From assembly GCA_004212735.1 (NCBI GenBank), contig SHBD01000013.1, forward strand, positions 1 through 40,220: a DNA stretch of 40,220 bases, in the 5' to 3' direction. Numbering within the stretch: the first letter of the stretch is position 1; every line of letters begins with the position of its first letter. This document shows, piece by piece, positions 1 through 8,999 of the stretch. Position numbers and translations under genes: made by a program. Below the pieces are notes generated by a model. That model had not been told where the DNA came from. It made no database searches and saw nothing but the letters and a program-made list of their open reading frames with translations. The stretch is from SAR116 cluster bacterium (GTDB taxonomy: Bacteria > Pseudomonadota > Alphaproteobacteria > Puniceispirillales > Puniceispirillaceae).

Positions 1-255
1 ATCCTTTGCCCCGATGGCATTGCCAACAAGAGCTGTCATCGCCGCCGACAGGCCAAAACCGAAGGTAATGAAAATGAAAAATGCCTGAAATGAGATTGCC
101 AGACCAGCCTGCGCATCCGTACCAATCAGACCAGCAAAAAACACATCGACAACATTATACAGGGTTGTGAACAGCATGCCGATGCCGGCAGGCACCGCTA
201 GGTGGAGAAAATGTTCACCAATGTTGCCAGTGGAGAGGTTGCGCGTACGGCTCAT
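1..255 (-). CDS. MATE-family multidrug/metabolite efflux transporter (N-terminal part only)
   Basis: Integral inner-membrane antiporter of the MATE family, which exports cationic drugs or metabolites using a Na+ or H+ gradient. Only the first 85 codons are in the window; the gene runs off the left edge. The start MSRTRNLSTGNIGEHF is followed by the family-typical stretch with LYNVVDVFFAG and a second hydrophobic helix ending in a run like GLSAAMTALVGNAIGAKD. The ATG at 253-255 is preceded by a GGAAAGG ribosome site at 262-268. Upstream lies a 26-bp tandem array and then the end of an MFS gene on the same strand, so both may be read from one transcript. The substrate cannot be told. Confidence 0.85.
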   Translation of the reverse strand, partial: MSRTRNLSTGNIGEHFLHLAVPAGIGMLFTTLYNVVDVFFAGLIGTDAQAGLAISFQAFFIFITFGFGLSAAMTALVGNAIGAKD

Positions 256-387
256 TGCTGGCCTTTCCGGGGTGTGATACGGGTGGTGGCGGTAATGGAT
301 AATGTGGTAGACGCGTTGAAAAATATGGTGTGCGGCGTTTCTAAGTGGCAAATGCAGCCGCGCGGACTATGCACCATGACACCCTTG

Positions 388-563
388 TCTGTCTATGTGG
401 GCCTGTAAGTATACCTGTCGAGGTGGGTCTTTAAGTATACCTGTCGAGGTGGGTCTTTAAGTATGCCTGTCTATGTGGGTCTTTAAGTATACCTGTCGAG
501 GTGGGTCTTTAAGTATGCCTGTCGGGGTGGGTCTGTGAGTATGCCTGTCGGGGTGGGCCTGTG
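388..563. repeat. 26-bp tandem repeat array between MFS and MATE genes
   Basis: Six full copies of a 26-bp unit start at 388, 414, 440, 466, 492 and 518, followed by a degenerate seventh from 544. Plus-strand units carry GGTGGGTCTTTAAGTATAC with small changes (TATA/TATG, CGAGG/CTATG/CGGGG). Copies abut with no spacers, so this is not a CRISPR array. It fills most of the 342-bp gap (256-597) between the stop of the upstream MFS gene and the start of the MATE gene, both on the minus strand. I see no convincing gene in that gap. Read as minus-strand mRNA, each unit contains CTTAAAGACCCACC, a core related to repeats at 19510 and 23802. Confidence 0.9.
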
Positions 564-597
564 CTGATATGGGCACGCGCCGCGCCGAGCAGACCGG

Positions 598-1812
598 CTA
601 TTCCGCCGGCATCATGTCCCGCCGCTGATCATCCGCCTGCTGGGGCAGCATCAGCCCGGACAGGGCAACCACGATGGCGACAGCACTCATCAGGGTGAAC
701 AGGCTGCTCATGGGCGAACCAGATTGCAGGATGACCCCGCAAATCGGCAGCACGGTTGCGCCAATCGTCAGATTCAGCATGAATTTAACGCTGAGCGCTT
801 TGGCCCGCCATTCGTCCGGGACATAACGGGACAGGATGGTGTCGGTGATCGGAATTTGCCCAAAAACAAAGCTCATCGCGACAAGCATCGCGAAAAACAG
901 GGCGTAATCAGTATATTGGGCAGCCAGAAAAATGAACAGGATCTGCCCGAGACCCAGGGAGAACAACACCCATTTCGGCGAAAACCTGTCGATCAGCCAG
1001 CCTACGCCAATCTGGGTGAAGGATGCGGTGGCATAGACAAGCGACGCCAGCAGACCAGTGATCGCAACCGAGGTTGAAATGCTGGTCATGGAAATCTCGA
1101 AATAGCGCGGCACGACAAAGGTCATCGCGCCGAAAATGAACCCACCGCTTGCCGTTGACAGCATCATTGCGCCAAGCGCCAGTTTCCAGTTTGGCGCAAA
1201 GCCCGTCCGCCCGGTCCCGGACGCCGCAACGCGGGGTGTGCCATCCTCACGCAGCGCCATGATAAAGGCCACGCCATAGCCAAGGCAGAAAATCCCCGGC
1301 AAAATAAAACACAGCCGCCAATCCCCCATGGTCAGCAGGATGCCGGCAATCAAGGGGGCCGCCGCCACGCCCATATTGCCGAACACCCCATTGATCCCCA
1401 GACGAAAGCCAATGCGCTTGTTGCTTTTGATCAACATCGCGATACCAACAGGATGATAGATTGCCGCGAAGATGCCGATCAGGCCGATGGCCGCCGCCAA
1501 TTGCCAGACGCTCTGGGTAAAGCCCGCCAAAATGGCAGCCCCGCCAATACCAAAATGATAGATCACCATCAACAGCGAGCGCGAGAATTTGTCGGCAAGC
1601 TGCGCCGCCACCGGTGCCATGCCACCAAACAGAACAAAACCAGCCACGCCATAAACGATGATTTCATCATAGCTCATACCAAAATGACGGCCGGCATCAT
1701 AGGCCGCCTTGGCAAAGATCAACATCACGAAATGGTCTAGAAAATGACCTATATTCAGATAGATATCATTGACTTTTTTGGCACTGATCGCTTTGAGGGC
1801 TGACGGTAACAT
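598..1812 (-). CDS. MFS transporter, fosmidomycin-resistance (Fsr)-like
   Basis: A 404-residue major facilitator superfamily permease of the inner membrane with about 12 hydrophobic helices. The first half shows LNIGHFLDHFVMLIFAKAAYD and the motif IYHPVGIAML, which I associate with the Fsr/YfkF branch (drug or metabolite efflux). A loop motif LADKFSR matches the usual MFS loop 2-3 pattern. The ATG at 1810-1812 has an AAGGGAGA ribosome site about 9 bases upstream. It is the last gene of a minus-strand run after the nitroreductase (109-bp gap), and a tandem array follows its stop. The substrate is unknown; Fsr membership is from memory of motifs, so the family is sure but the subfamily less so. 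Confidence 0.85.
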   Translation of the reverse strand: MLPSALKAISAKKVNDIYLNIGHFLDHFVMLIFAKAAYDAGRHFGMSYDEIIVYGVAGFVLFGGMAPVAAQLADKFSRSLLMVIYHFGIGGAAILAGFTQSVWQLAAAIGLIGIFAAIYHPVGIAMLIKSNKRIGFRLGINGVFGNMGVAAAPLIAGILLTMGDWRLCFILPGIFCLGYGVAFIMALREDGTPRVAASGTGRTGFAPNWKLALGAMMLSTASGGFIFGAMTFVVPRYFEISMTSISTSVAITGLLASLVYATASFTQIGVGWLIDRFSPKWVLFSLGLGQILFIFLAAQYTDYALFFAMLVAMSFVFGQIPITDTILSRYVPDEWRAKALSVKFMLNLTIGATVLPICGVILQSGSPMSSLFTLMSAVAIVVALSGLMLPQQADDQRRDMMPAE

Positions 1813-1921
1813 AGACGCTGTCTCCCTTCGCGAGGAGCATAAAGTTGGATTTGGGCGTGCGCTTAACTCTGGTGAAAACCGCCCTTGATGTCCAGCCCGC
1901 TGTTGGTCAGGGACGGGTGTG

Positions 1922-2659
1922 CTATTTCATCTCAAAACCCTGGCGCACCAGAAAATCACGCATGTGGGGGCGAGCCTCCTTGTCAAGCAAGCCTGTCATC
2001 TGCTCGCTCCAGCTCTGCGATTTCGGATTGCCTGTGCGCGTTGCATAATAATGTCTCACAACCTCGTCATAGGCTTTGATCTGCGCCTCCTCGGCGCTGG
2101 TATCATAGCTGTTTTCCTTGAGGATGACAGGCAGTGGCAGGCGTGGCTTCGGCTCCGGGTTTTGGGCGGGATAACCAAGGCACAGACCAAACACCGGATA
2201 TACATTTTCCGGGAGATCAAGCAAGGCTGTCGCCCGCGCCGGATCATTGCGGATCGCCCCAATATAGCAAATGCCAAGACCGGCAGATTCGGCCGCGATG
2301 CAGAGATTTTGTGCGTAGAGGGCGGCATCGACCGTGGCAATGATGAATTGTTCAGTAAAGCCCCTGGTTGGCGTGCCACCATGCATTTCACAACAGCGGA
2401 TGGGACGGCTGAGATCGGCGCAGAAAACCAGAAATTCTGGTGCTGTGGCGATGTAACTCTGGTTATTCGCCAATTCGGCAAATTGCTGGCGTTTGTCCTT
2501 GTCGGTGATCCGCATGATCGTCACGCCCTGCAAAAAGCTGGAGCTTGCCGCCGCCTGCCCCGCAGTGACCAGGGTTTCGAGCAGCGCATTATCAATGGGC
2601 TCATCGGTGAATTTGCGGATGGACCGGTGCGCCATCAAAAGATCGATTGTCGGATTCAT
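1922..2659 (-). CDS. NfsA-type oxygen-insensitive NAD(P)H nitroreductase / flavin reductase
   Basis: A 245-residue FMN-dependent nitroreductase-fold enzyme, probably a cytosolic homodimer reducing nitro- or quinone compounds, or flavin, with NAD(P)H. It starts with the classic MAHRSIRKFTDEPI stretch (FMN phosphate-binding Arg-Ser region), has ASSSFLQGVTIMR near residue 40, GLGICYIGAIRND in the middle and a C-terminal region NPKSQSWSEQM with the short conserved block seen in NfsA/FRP proteins. The frame is open further upstream, but the ATG at 2657-2659 has an AAGGGAGT ribosome site at normal spacing and gives the usual family length. It lies 55 bp downstream of the PLP-dependent dehydratase gene. 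The physiological substrate is unknown. Confidence 0.85.
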   Translation of the reverse strand: MNPTIDLLMAHRSIRKFTDEPIDNALLETLVTAGQAAASSSFLQGVTIMRITDKDKRQQFAELANNQSYIATAPEFLVFCADLSRPIRCCEMHGGTPTRGFTEQFIIATVDAALYAQNLCIAAESAGLGICYIGAIRNDPARATALLDLPENVYPVFGLCLGYPAQNPEPKPRLPLPVILKENSYDTSAEEAQIKAYDEVVRHYYATRTGNPKSQSWSEQMTGLLDKEARPHMRDFLVRQGFEMK

Positions 2660-2714
2660 GCTAAAACTCCCTTTTGTACCTTCGTTCCGGATGGTTGCCG
2701 GCAAAACAACCTGA

Positions 2715-3665
2715 CTAGAAATTGATATCGACATTTGCGCCGCAGAGTAATGCGGCCACACGCTCTCCTTTCTGTGGGCTGTAGGCACCTGACATCAGGG
2801 CGGCGATCGTTGCGGCCCCGCCCGGTTCAACCGCCAACCGCAAATTCTGCCACAAGGAGCGCTGTGCGGCGGTGATCGCACTGTCGGAGACCAGAACAGT
2901 CTCGATTTGCTGTTTTTTGCCCAGATCAGAGTGCACATCAGAGGCCATATCAGAGGCGAGACCAAAACAGATATCGCCCACGCGACTTGCCCCAAGCGCG
3001 CTGGCAGCAACGCCCGAAACCTCTACATCAACCGGCGTTTCAGCGGCAAGGGCCGCATGGAGGGCGCAGGCGGTTTCCGGCTCGACAGCAACCAGTTTGC
3101 GCCGGCCACCAAGCCATGCCATCGCACCAGCGATCAGGCCGCCACCGCCAACCGCGATGAGAATGGTATCGGCGTCCAGACCCTGTGCCTCCCATTCGCG
3201 CATCACGCTTCCCTGTCCGCAAACCGTGCCGACATCATCATAGGCGTGAATTGACATGGCACCATGATCCGCCTCGAATATCGCGGCGGCATTCAGGGCA
3301 TTGGCATACACGCCATTTGTGATGATTGGCTCGACACCTGAACGGCGGATCATTTCGACTTTGGCGGGACTTGCCGTCTCAGGGATGAAAATTGTGCAGT
3401 CATGACCAAGTGATTTTGCCGCATAGGCAACAGCCGCGCCGTGATTGCCCCCCGATGCGGCGACAATACCGGCCTGCGGCACACTGGTAGTCAACAGGCT
3501 ATTGAAGGCACCACGCGGTTTGAAACTGCCGGTGTGTTGCAGATGTTCGAGTTTGAGCGCGAGGTCAAGCCCGGGAATAAGATTATCCACCTCCATTACC
3601 GGCGTCCGGCGAATATGGGGATCGATACGATGAGCCGCCGCAGTGATTTCAGCCTGCCAGTCCAT
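2715..3665 (-). CDS. PLP-dependent threonine/serine dehydratase or racemase family protein
   Basis: A 316-residue fold-type II PLP enzyme of the threonine dehydratase / serine racemase / hydroxyaspartate dehydratase group. The PLP lysine is K49 in GSFKPRGA; the substrate-binding SGGNHG loop is at 71-76; the glycine-rich phosphate-cradle VGGGGL is at about 172-177. The C-terminal ACT regulatory domain of biosynthetic IlvA is absent, so this looks like the short catabolic or racemase type. A C-terminal LLCGANVDI block is typical. It begins 6 bp after the stop of the GDPD gene, so the two are co-transcribed. Dehydratase versus racemase cannot be decided from sequence alone. Confidence 0.85.
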   Translation of the reverse strand: MDWQAEITAAAHRIDPHIRRTPVMEVDNLIPGLDLALKLEHLQHTGSFKPRGAFNSLLTTSVPQAGIVAASGGNHGAAVAYAAKSLGHDCTIFIPETASPAKVEMIRRSGVEPIITNGVYANALNAAAIFEADHGAMSIHAYDDVGTVCGQGSVMREWEAQGLDADTILIAVGGGGLIAGAMAWLGGRRKLVAVEPETACALHAALAAETPVDVEVSGVAASALGASRVGDICFGLASDMASDVHSDLGKKQQIETVLVSDSAITAAQRSLWQNLRLAVEPGGAATIAALMSGAYSPQKGERVAALLCGANVDINF

Positions 3666-3671
3666 CGTCTC

Positions 3672-4421
3672 TTATCTTTCATGCCCAGATATGTGATCGA
3701 ACTGGATAAATCTTTCAGGCCAGTCTGTCATCACCAGATCAACATTGAAACCGCGCACTCTTTCGATATCAGCCGCCTCATTGACGGTATAGCACCGAAC
3801 CGCCAGACCAGCATCGTGAAGGGTGTCGACCTGATCCGCCGTCAGATTTTTATGGTTCAGATGAAACCCATCCAGCCGTAATCGTACCGCAATGGCGCGC
3901 CAGTCTGCGGGCAATGTCTCGGCAATCAGCGCCCGCGCGATCTGCGGCAGTTCTGGCATGATTGCGGCAAGACACCCCGCATCAAAGCTGCTGATCAGGG
4001 TTTGTGCCGGATCAGCCTTTGCCAGCGCACGGGCCAATGCGGTGGCATAACGCGGGTAGTCGGTGTGATGGCATTTGATTTCCCAGTTAAAGCCGATGCC
4101 GGTTTTCTGTTGCCAGGATAGAACATCGGCAAGGGCGGGCACCGGCTCGCCGGCAAATGCCGGATCGCGCCACGCCCCGGCGTCAAGGCCAGCCAGACCG
4201 GCGCGGTCAAATGAGCTGATCGGTGCGTCACCTGCAACAGTGCGGCCAAGCGTGGCATCATGGAAGATGGCAAAACCATCATCGGCAAGCAGGCTGAGAT
4301 CGGTCTCAATCGAGCGTACCCCAGCCCTCGCCGCCCGGGCAAAGGCGCAAAGGGTGTTCTCGGGACAGCTGCCACTGGCACCGCGATGGGCCGAAATGAA
4401 ATGATCGTCAAAGAGGGCCAT
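3672..4421 (-). CDS. glycerophosphodiester phosphodiesterase family protein
   Basis: A 249-residue GDPD/UgpQ-type TIM-barrel enzyme that hydrolyses glycerophosphodiesters to glycerol-3-phosphate and an alcohol. The N-terminus carries the catalytic HRGASGSCPENTLCAF (general-acid/base His-Arg and metal Glu), followed by ETDLSLLADDGFAIFHD with the second catalytic His; NWEIKC in the middle holds another metal-binding Glu. No signal peptide is apparent from the chosen start, suggesting a cytosolic UgpQ-like enzyme. The ATG at 4419-4421 (MALFDDHFISAHRG) has AGGAA upstream; in-frame Mets further out (to 4493) would add residues with no family counterpart. First gene of the minus-strand run; divergent from an MFS gene. 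Confidence 0.88.
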   Translation of the reverse strand: MALFDDHFISAHRGASGSCPENTLCAFARAARAGVRSIETDLSLLADDGFAIFHDATLGRTVAGDAPISSFDRAGLAGLDAGAWRDPAFAGEPVPALADVLSWQQKTGIGFNWEIKCHHTDYPRYATALARALAKADPAQTLISSFDAGCLAAIMPELPQIARALIAETLPADWRAIAVRLRLDGFHLNHKNLTADQVDTLHDAGLAVRCYTVNEAADIERVRGFNVDLVMTDWPERFIQFDHISGHER

Positions 4422-4550
4422 GGCATATTCCTGCGAAAACATAGGGGCAAACTCATTGCCCGCAAGCATAGCGGTGATTGGCAGGCAGAACAAACAGGTT
4501 TAGGATTGCCTATCTATTTTCCATCAAACCTGAACCGTCAGCCGTTAATC

Positions 4551-4590
4551 AGGTCAATTCAGAATAGGTCAATCCAGAATAGGTCAATCA
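4551..4590. repeat. 15-bp repeat covering the ribosome-binding region of the MFS gene
   Basis: Two full 15-bp copies (4551-4565, 4566-4580) and a partial third (4581-4590) of AGGTCAATYCAGAAT end exactly at the ATG of the following gene. Each copy carries an AGG that could act as a Shine-Dalgarno core; the last is 6-7 bases from the start codon. The 168-bp divergent gap 4422-4589 otherwise holds only the two promoters, which I could not place confidently. Confidence 0.75.
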
Positions 4591-5786
4591 TGGCAGCACA
4601 AACACCACGGGTGCCCTTTCATCTGCTTGGCCTCAGCCAGATCATCAGCTATGGGCTGCTGTTCTATATTTTTGCCCAGCTGAAAACACCCCTCGCCCTT
4701 GCCATCGGTGTTGGCGAGGGTCAGGTGCTTGCCACCGTGTCGGGCGCTTTGATCATCCAAGCGGTCCTTGCGCCGATCATTGGCGGCTGGAGTGACAGGT
4801 TCGGCGCCTTGTGGGTGATGACGCGGGGGTTCGCGCTGGGCGCAGTTGGGCTGGCAATGCTACCGATGAATGACTCGATGGGGTGGTTGTGGCTGTGCAT
4901 GGTTCCCATCGGCACGGGTTTCGCCATGTCAAGTTATGAGCTGGCCTTCAGCAGCGCGGTGCAGCTCGACGAGCCGAATGCCCGGCGCAATATTTCCTTC
5001 ATCACATTTTATGGCGGCATCGCCAGCTCTGTCACATGGCTGTCGGTGGCTCCGCTCCTCGCTTATCTCGGCCTGCACATCACCTGTTTTGTTGTTGCCG
5101 GCATTCTGGCGATTACAGCGATACGCTTTGCCTTTCTGCAGCGCAGCCATGGCGGCGGTACCGATAGCAGGGGAGCGGCCCCTGCCCCTTTCAGCTGGCG
5201 GATATTGACGCGGTCAGAACGCCTCGCCCTTGTCATGCTTGGTAGTGCCGGCGGGCTGGAATATCTGGTCTTTGCCTCGACAACATTGCTGTGGATCAAC
5301 TGGTTTCAGATCCAGTTCAATGATCCGGCACTGGCGGTGATGCTGGCGTCTCTCTATGGTCCGTTTCAGGTGGTCGGGCGCGTCATTGAAATGCGCTTCG
5401 GCCATCGCTTTGATGCCCGCATTACCGGCGTGATCGCCTTTCTGTGTGGCCCGATTGCCATGCTGTTGGTGCAGTCTGACAACCTTGGTCTTGCCATTGC
5501 CGCAATGATGATTTTCGGCATGGGCCATGGGGTGCTGACGGTCTCATTCGGTTATGTCACGAATATGTATTTCCGGGCAGACGTCTATGGACGGGCGAAA
5601 GGCTGGATGACAACACCACGCGCGATTGGCACCGCCATCGGGCCAAGTGTTGGCGGCTTGTTGTTTGCACAGGGAACAGGGCTGTTCTTCAGTGTGATGA
5701 TCGGCATTCTGCTTGCCGCCGCGCTGTCCTTTGCCGCGCTGTTCATGGCCAGGACAAGACCGGGATTCAGCCCCAACCAAGAGTGA
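4590..5786 (+). CDS. MFS transporter
   Basis: A 398-residue inner-membrane permease of the major facilitator superfamily with about 12 hydrophobic helices. It begins MAAQTPRVPFHLLGLSQ; the loop 2-3 motif appears as GGWSDRFGALWVM. A loop of charged residues near residue 190 (QRSHGGGTDSRGAAP) marks the central cytoplasmic link. The frame stays open far upstream to 4260, but that extension is antisense to the GDPD gene and includes the 15-bp repeat read as RSIQN units, so the ATG at 4590 is chosen. Convergent with the DUF4387 gene (34-bp gap). No close relative recognised; substrate unknown. Confidence 0.83.
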   Translation: MAAQTPRVPFHLLGLSQIISYGLLFYIFAQLKTPLALAIGVGEGQVLATVSGALIIQAVLAPIIGGWSDRFGALWVMTRGFALGAVGLAMLPMNDSMGWLWLCMVPIGTGFAMSSYELAFSSAVQLDEPNARRNISFITFYGGIASSVTWLSVAPLLAYLGLHITCFVVAGILAITAIRFAFLQRSHGGGTDSRGAAPAPFSWRILTRSERLALVMLGSAGGLEYLVFASTTLLWINWFQIQFNDPALAVMLASLYGPFQVVGRVIEMRFGHRFDARITGVIAFLCGPIAMLLVQSDNLGLAIAAMMIFGMGHGVLTVSFGYVTNMYFRADVYGRAKGWMTTPRAIGTAIGPSVGGLLFAQGTGLFFSVMIGILLAAALSFAALFMARTRPGFSPNQE

Positions 5787-5820
5787 GTGCCTCACCAAGA
5801 TCAAGCAGAGATGCCCGCGC

Positions 5821-6120
5821 TCAGATTTCCAATTCGGCAAACAGAACGCCAAGCTGCGCGCCGTGCATGTCGCGGTCAAAGCGGCTGCCTTGAACCGCTG
5901 GCCGGATGAAGCTGAACTTGATCACGGCAAGGTTTTCAATATCAAACCGCTTTACCATGGCAGGATCAGCCCGCAGCCGCGCACAGACATGAGCTGTGGT
6001 AAGGCGGGCACTTATTTCAGCAAAACGCGCCGCGTCACCGCAAAAAATATCAACCGTCACCCAGAATGGACCGGCATTTTTCGACCTGATTTTTGGAACG
6101 AGATCAGCCAGCTTTGCCAT
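5821..6120 (-). CDS. DUF4387 family protein (AtuA partner)
   Basis: A 99-residue small protein. The opening MAKLADLVPKIRSKNAGPFW and the following VTVDIFCGD match the DUF4387 family as I remember it; these proteins are either fused to the C-terminus of AtuA/DUF1446 proteins or encoded just after them. Here it overlaps the end of the atuA-like gene by 17 bp, which supports a two-subunit enzyme. No signal peptide or membrane segment. Biochemical function is not established. It is the last gene of the tctCBA-atuA operon. Confidence 0.8.
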   Translation of the reverse strand: MAKLADLVPKIRSKNAGPFWVTVDIFCGDAARFAEISARLTTAHVCARLRADPAMVKRFDIENLAVIKFSFIRPAVQGSRFDRDMHGAQLGVLFAELEI

Positions 6121-7477
6121 CTACCACCTCGTCAACCGCAAGGGTGAACCCATCCATCGGATCAGACATTTCGAGAACATGATTCATCGCAAATTCATAT
6201 AACGCACCACGGTCTGTATGGGCTGGTGAATAGGGAAAGGCAAAGGTTGGCAAATCTTCATGCGCTGTTAAAGGATGATGCAAAAGGAACGGATTAATCA
6301 CTTTTGACAGATCGGTTGCCGTTTCCTGATCCATCGCGGTGATTATCAGAAGCACGCCAACCTCCAACGGTGTGCCAATGCCATCCTCGAGCGCCCCAAG
6401 CGCCGCATTTTGACCAATCAGACGAAATTCTAGGGTGAAATCATCGCGTTTAAGACTTGTCGTCGTAGCGATCTTACGGTGAAGAAAGCTGGTCAGACCC
6501 TGCAGCCATTGATCCGCATGGGCGACATAATGCGCATCACGGATCACCGCCATCATTGTCGTTTGATAACCCCCAATGTGGGCAGCCTCAAGTTTTACGC
6601 GGTAGGCGTCAGCCGGTACCCAGAGCGAGCCCTCAACCCTGACACGGCGATCATCAATGGCCGTATAGCGAGCCTCGGTCACGTCCAGATGCCCACCTGG
6701 TTCATGTAGGATGAAAGGATCGCTGTTTTCATAGAGCATATGCGCCGACACGGAATGCGGCGTGCAAACGGCATCCACTGCCATCGGTTCGACCTCAAAC
6801 CCGGTTTCATCGAAAGTGATCATGACCACACCACTGGCCGGATTGTTCGTGCAGAACGCACCGCATTCACCAATTTTGGCCCCATGCCACGCACCACCCG
6901 CATGATCACTGCAAGACAGCGGCAAAGCCGCAATTGTCGCGGTGTCCGTCGTGCGGCCGGCCAGAATAATATCTGCCCCGGTTTGGAGTGCCGCCTGAAT
7001 TTGTTCAACCCCAGCCAGCGCGACAATATGAGTGCAGGCGGTGATTGCTTCCGCATCAAGCGGTGGTGCCGGGACCAGGGGCGATAGAAGGCCCGCATCA
7101 TGCGCGGCGATGATATCTGGCGCCGTCTGGTCGGAATATAGCCGGGCGATGGTCAGTGACTGGCCTAGTTCTGCGGCAATCTCGCAGGTGATTTCATACA
7201 TCCAATCAACGGTCTCCCGCGTGCCACAGGTGCCGCATGAGCCAATGACAAGCGGCACACCGGCATCAGCGCGTGCCAGCATCAGCGCCCGCCATTCAGA
7301 CCGGCACACGCTGCGCGCATATTTCGAGGTGCCCGTACCCAGATAAAAGGGGCCACTGTCGGTAGAGCCCCCATCAATGCAGATGATATCGGGCTGGGCG
7401 GCCACGCCCCGTGCCAAGGCCGCCTGATCGAACCCCAAGCCCAGCACACCTGCGGGAATGAGAATTTTTGTCGGCAT
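6104..7477 (-). CDS. AtuA/DUF1446 family protein (acyclic terpene utilisation-like)
   Basis: A 457-residue cytosolic protein. The start KILIPAGVLGLGFDQAALARGV, the block CIDGGSTDSGPFYLGTG and the VIGSCGTCG segment are characteristic of the AtuA/DUF1446 family, named after a gene needed for growth on acyclic terpenes in Pseudomonas, though many members sit elsewhere. Its start codon overlaps the tctA stop as TGATG, so it is translationally coupled to the transporter; the DUF4387 gene overlaps its end. The linkage suggests that it acts on the carboxylate imported by TctCBA. The actual reaction is unknown, so a terpene role should not be assumed here. Confidence 0.82.
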   Translation of the reverse strand: MPTKILIPAGVLGLGFDQAALARGVAAQPDIICIDGGSTDSGPFYLGTGTSKYARSVCRSEWRALMLARADAGVPLVIGSCGTCGTRETVDWMYEITCEIAAELGQSLTIARLYSDQTAPDIIAAHDAGLLSPLVPAPPLDAEAITACTHIVALAGVEQIQAALQTGADIILAGRTTDTATIAALPLSCSDHAGGAWHGAKIGECGAFCTNNPASGVVMITFDETGFEVEPMAVDAVCTPHSVSAHMLYENSDPFILHEPGGHLDVTEARYTAIDDRRVRVEGSLWVPADAYRVKLEAAHIGGYQTTMMAVIRDAHYVAHADQWLQGLTSFLHRKIATTTSLKRDDFTLEFRLIGQNAALGALEDGIGTPLEVGVLLIITAMDQETATDLSKVINPFLLHHPLTAHEDLPTFAFPYSPAHTDRGALYEFAMNHVLEMSDPMDGFTLAVDEVVDGKAG

Positions 7478-8988
7478 CAGGCTTCATCCTTGTGCGCCGC
7501 AGGCGCTTTTAGGTATGAGCGCAGGAACAAAGGCGCAATAAAGCCAAGAACAGCTGCAATCCAGAGACCAATGGCAATGGGCGAGCCAAACAGATAGGTC
7601 CAGTCACCATCAGATAGAACCATGGCCCGGCGCAAACTGACCTCCATATGGCCACCAAGCAGTATGCCAAGGATCACCGGCACTGCCGGGATCGAGAGCT
7701 TGCGCAAGGCATAGCCAAGCACACCAAAGCCAATCATTAGCAGCAAATCAAAATGGCTGCCGGACAGTGAATAAATGCCAACAAAAGACACCATGGTGAC
7801 CCCGGGAAGCAAGATTGCGGCTGGCACCTGCAAAATGCGGCTGAATATTTTGACCATCGGCACATTCAGCACAAGCAACACGAAATTAGCGATCAAAAGC
7901 GAGGCAATCAGACCCCAAACAACCTCTGGCCGTTCGGTGAACAGCAAAGGACCGGGCGTGATGTTCAACGTCATCAACAGGGCCAGCAACACGGCGGTTG
8001 TCCCCGATCCCGGGACGCCAAGCGTCAACATCGGCACAAGCGCACCACCAGCCGCCGCATTATTGCCAGCCTCTGGCGCGGCAATCCCGCGAACATCGCC
8101 TTTGCCAAATTTCGATTTATCCTTCGCCGAGGATTTTTCCACCATATAGGCAAGGAAACTGCCGAGCGAGGCACCTGCACCGGGCAGCAATCCGGCAACA
8201 AAGCCAATCGCGGTGGCCCGCAGCATGGTGATCCGCGTTGCCAGAATATCGCGCACCGGAATGCGGATTTTTTCAAGCGTCACACCGATGGCCGAATCCC
8301 GGCCATGACTCTCGATAAAGACAAACACCTCGGCAACTGCAAACAGGCCAACAATGGCCACCAGAAAATCCACACCATCAAACAGATGCAGGCTGCCGCC
8401 GGTAAAGCGTGTCATGCCGGTCGAACTATCGACGCCAATCATCGCAATGCCAAGCCCCAGACAGACGGCAATCGCCGCCTTTGCCTGATTGTTTGAGCCC
8501 ATGCCACCAAGGGTGCAAAAAGCCAATAGATAGAGCGCGAAATATTCAGCCGGGCCAAACAGAAACGCCACGCGCGCCAGAATCGGTGCAAGCAGCATCA
8601 GCCCGATGGTGGCAAGCAAAGCGCCAACAAAGGAGGCGACACCGGATAAAACAAGGGCATCACCCGCACGGCCCTGCTTGGCCAACGGATAGCCGTCAAG
8701 GGTCGTCATCATGGCTGGTTCATCACCCGGAATATTCAACAGGATTGAGGAAATACGCCCCCCATACATCGCCCCGTAATAGACGCTTGTCATCAGCACC
8801 AGCGCCTGCGTCGCATCAAGGCCGAACGAGAATGACAGGGGAATGAGAATGGCAACGCCGTTTGATGGACCAAGACCCGGCAACGCCCCGATCATCGTGC
8901 CAAGCACACAACCAGCAATGGCCAGCGCCAGGGTTGTCGGGGTCAGCGCAACCGAAAAACCAAGGGCAAGATTTGCCAGCAAGTCCAT
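7477..8988 (-). CDS. tctA: tripartite tricarboxylate transporter, large permease TctA
   Basis: A 503-residue polytopic inner-membrane protein, the 12-helix channel subunit of the TTT family. Family landmarks: GTMIGALPGLGPSNGVAILIPLSF near the N-terminus, SVYYGAMYGGRISSILLNIPGDEPAMMTTLDGYP, and the second-half repeat GFVAGLLPGAGASLGSFLAYMVEK with EAGNNAAAGGALVPMLTLGVPGSGTTA. It follows tctB with an 11-bp gap and overlaps the atuA-like gene by one base. With TctB and the periplasmic TctC it would import a carboxylate; substrate unknown. Confidence 0.93.
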   Translation of the reverse strand: MDLLANLALGFSVALTPTTLALAIAGCVLGTMIGALPGLGPSNGVAILIPLSFSFGLDATQALVLMTSVYYGAMYGGRISSILLNIPGDEPAMMTTLDGYPLAKQGRAGDALVLSGVASFVGALLATIGLMLLAPILARVAFLFGPAEYFALYLLAFCTLGGMGSNNQAKAAIAVCLGLGIAMIGVDSSTGMTRFTGGSLHLFDGVDFLVAIVGLFAVAEVFVFIESHGRDSAIGVTLEKIRIPVRDILATRITMLRATAIGFVAGLLPGAGASLGSFLAYMVEKSSAKDKSKFGKGDVRGIAAPEAGNNAAAGGALVPMLTLGVPGSGTTAVLLALLMTLNITPGPLLFTERPEVVWGLIASLLIANFVLLVLNVPMVKIFSRILQVPAAILLPGVTMVSFVGIYSLSGSHFDLLLMIGFGVLGYALRKLSIPAVPVILGILLGGHMEVSLRRAMVLSDGDWTYLFGSPIAIGLWIAAVLGFIAPLFLRSYLKAPAAHKDEA

Positions 8989-8999
8989 CGCACCGCCCC

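Noticed and set aside
202-408. Small plus-strand ORF over the MATE gene start
   Set aside because: No ribosome site or recognisable sequence; it overlaps the MATE gene and its leader and looks like a shadow.
388-563. Tandem array as a CRISPR
   Set aside because: Units of 26 bp abut directly with no unique spacers, and no cas gene is in the window.
4260-4589. Long N-terminal extension of the MFS transporter
   Set aside because: It is antisense to the GDPD gene and partly made of repeat-encoded RSIQN units; the ATG at 4590 fits the family start.
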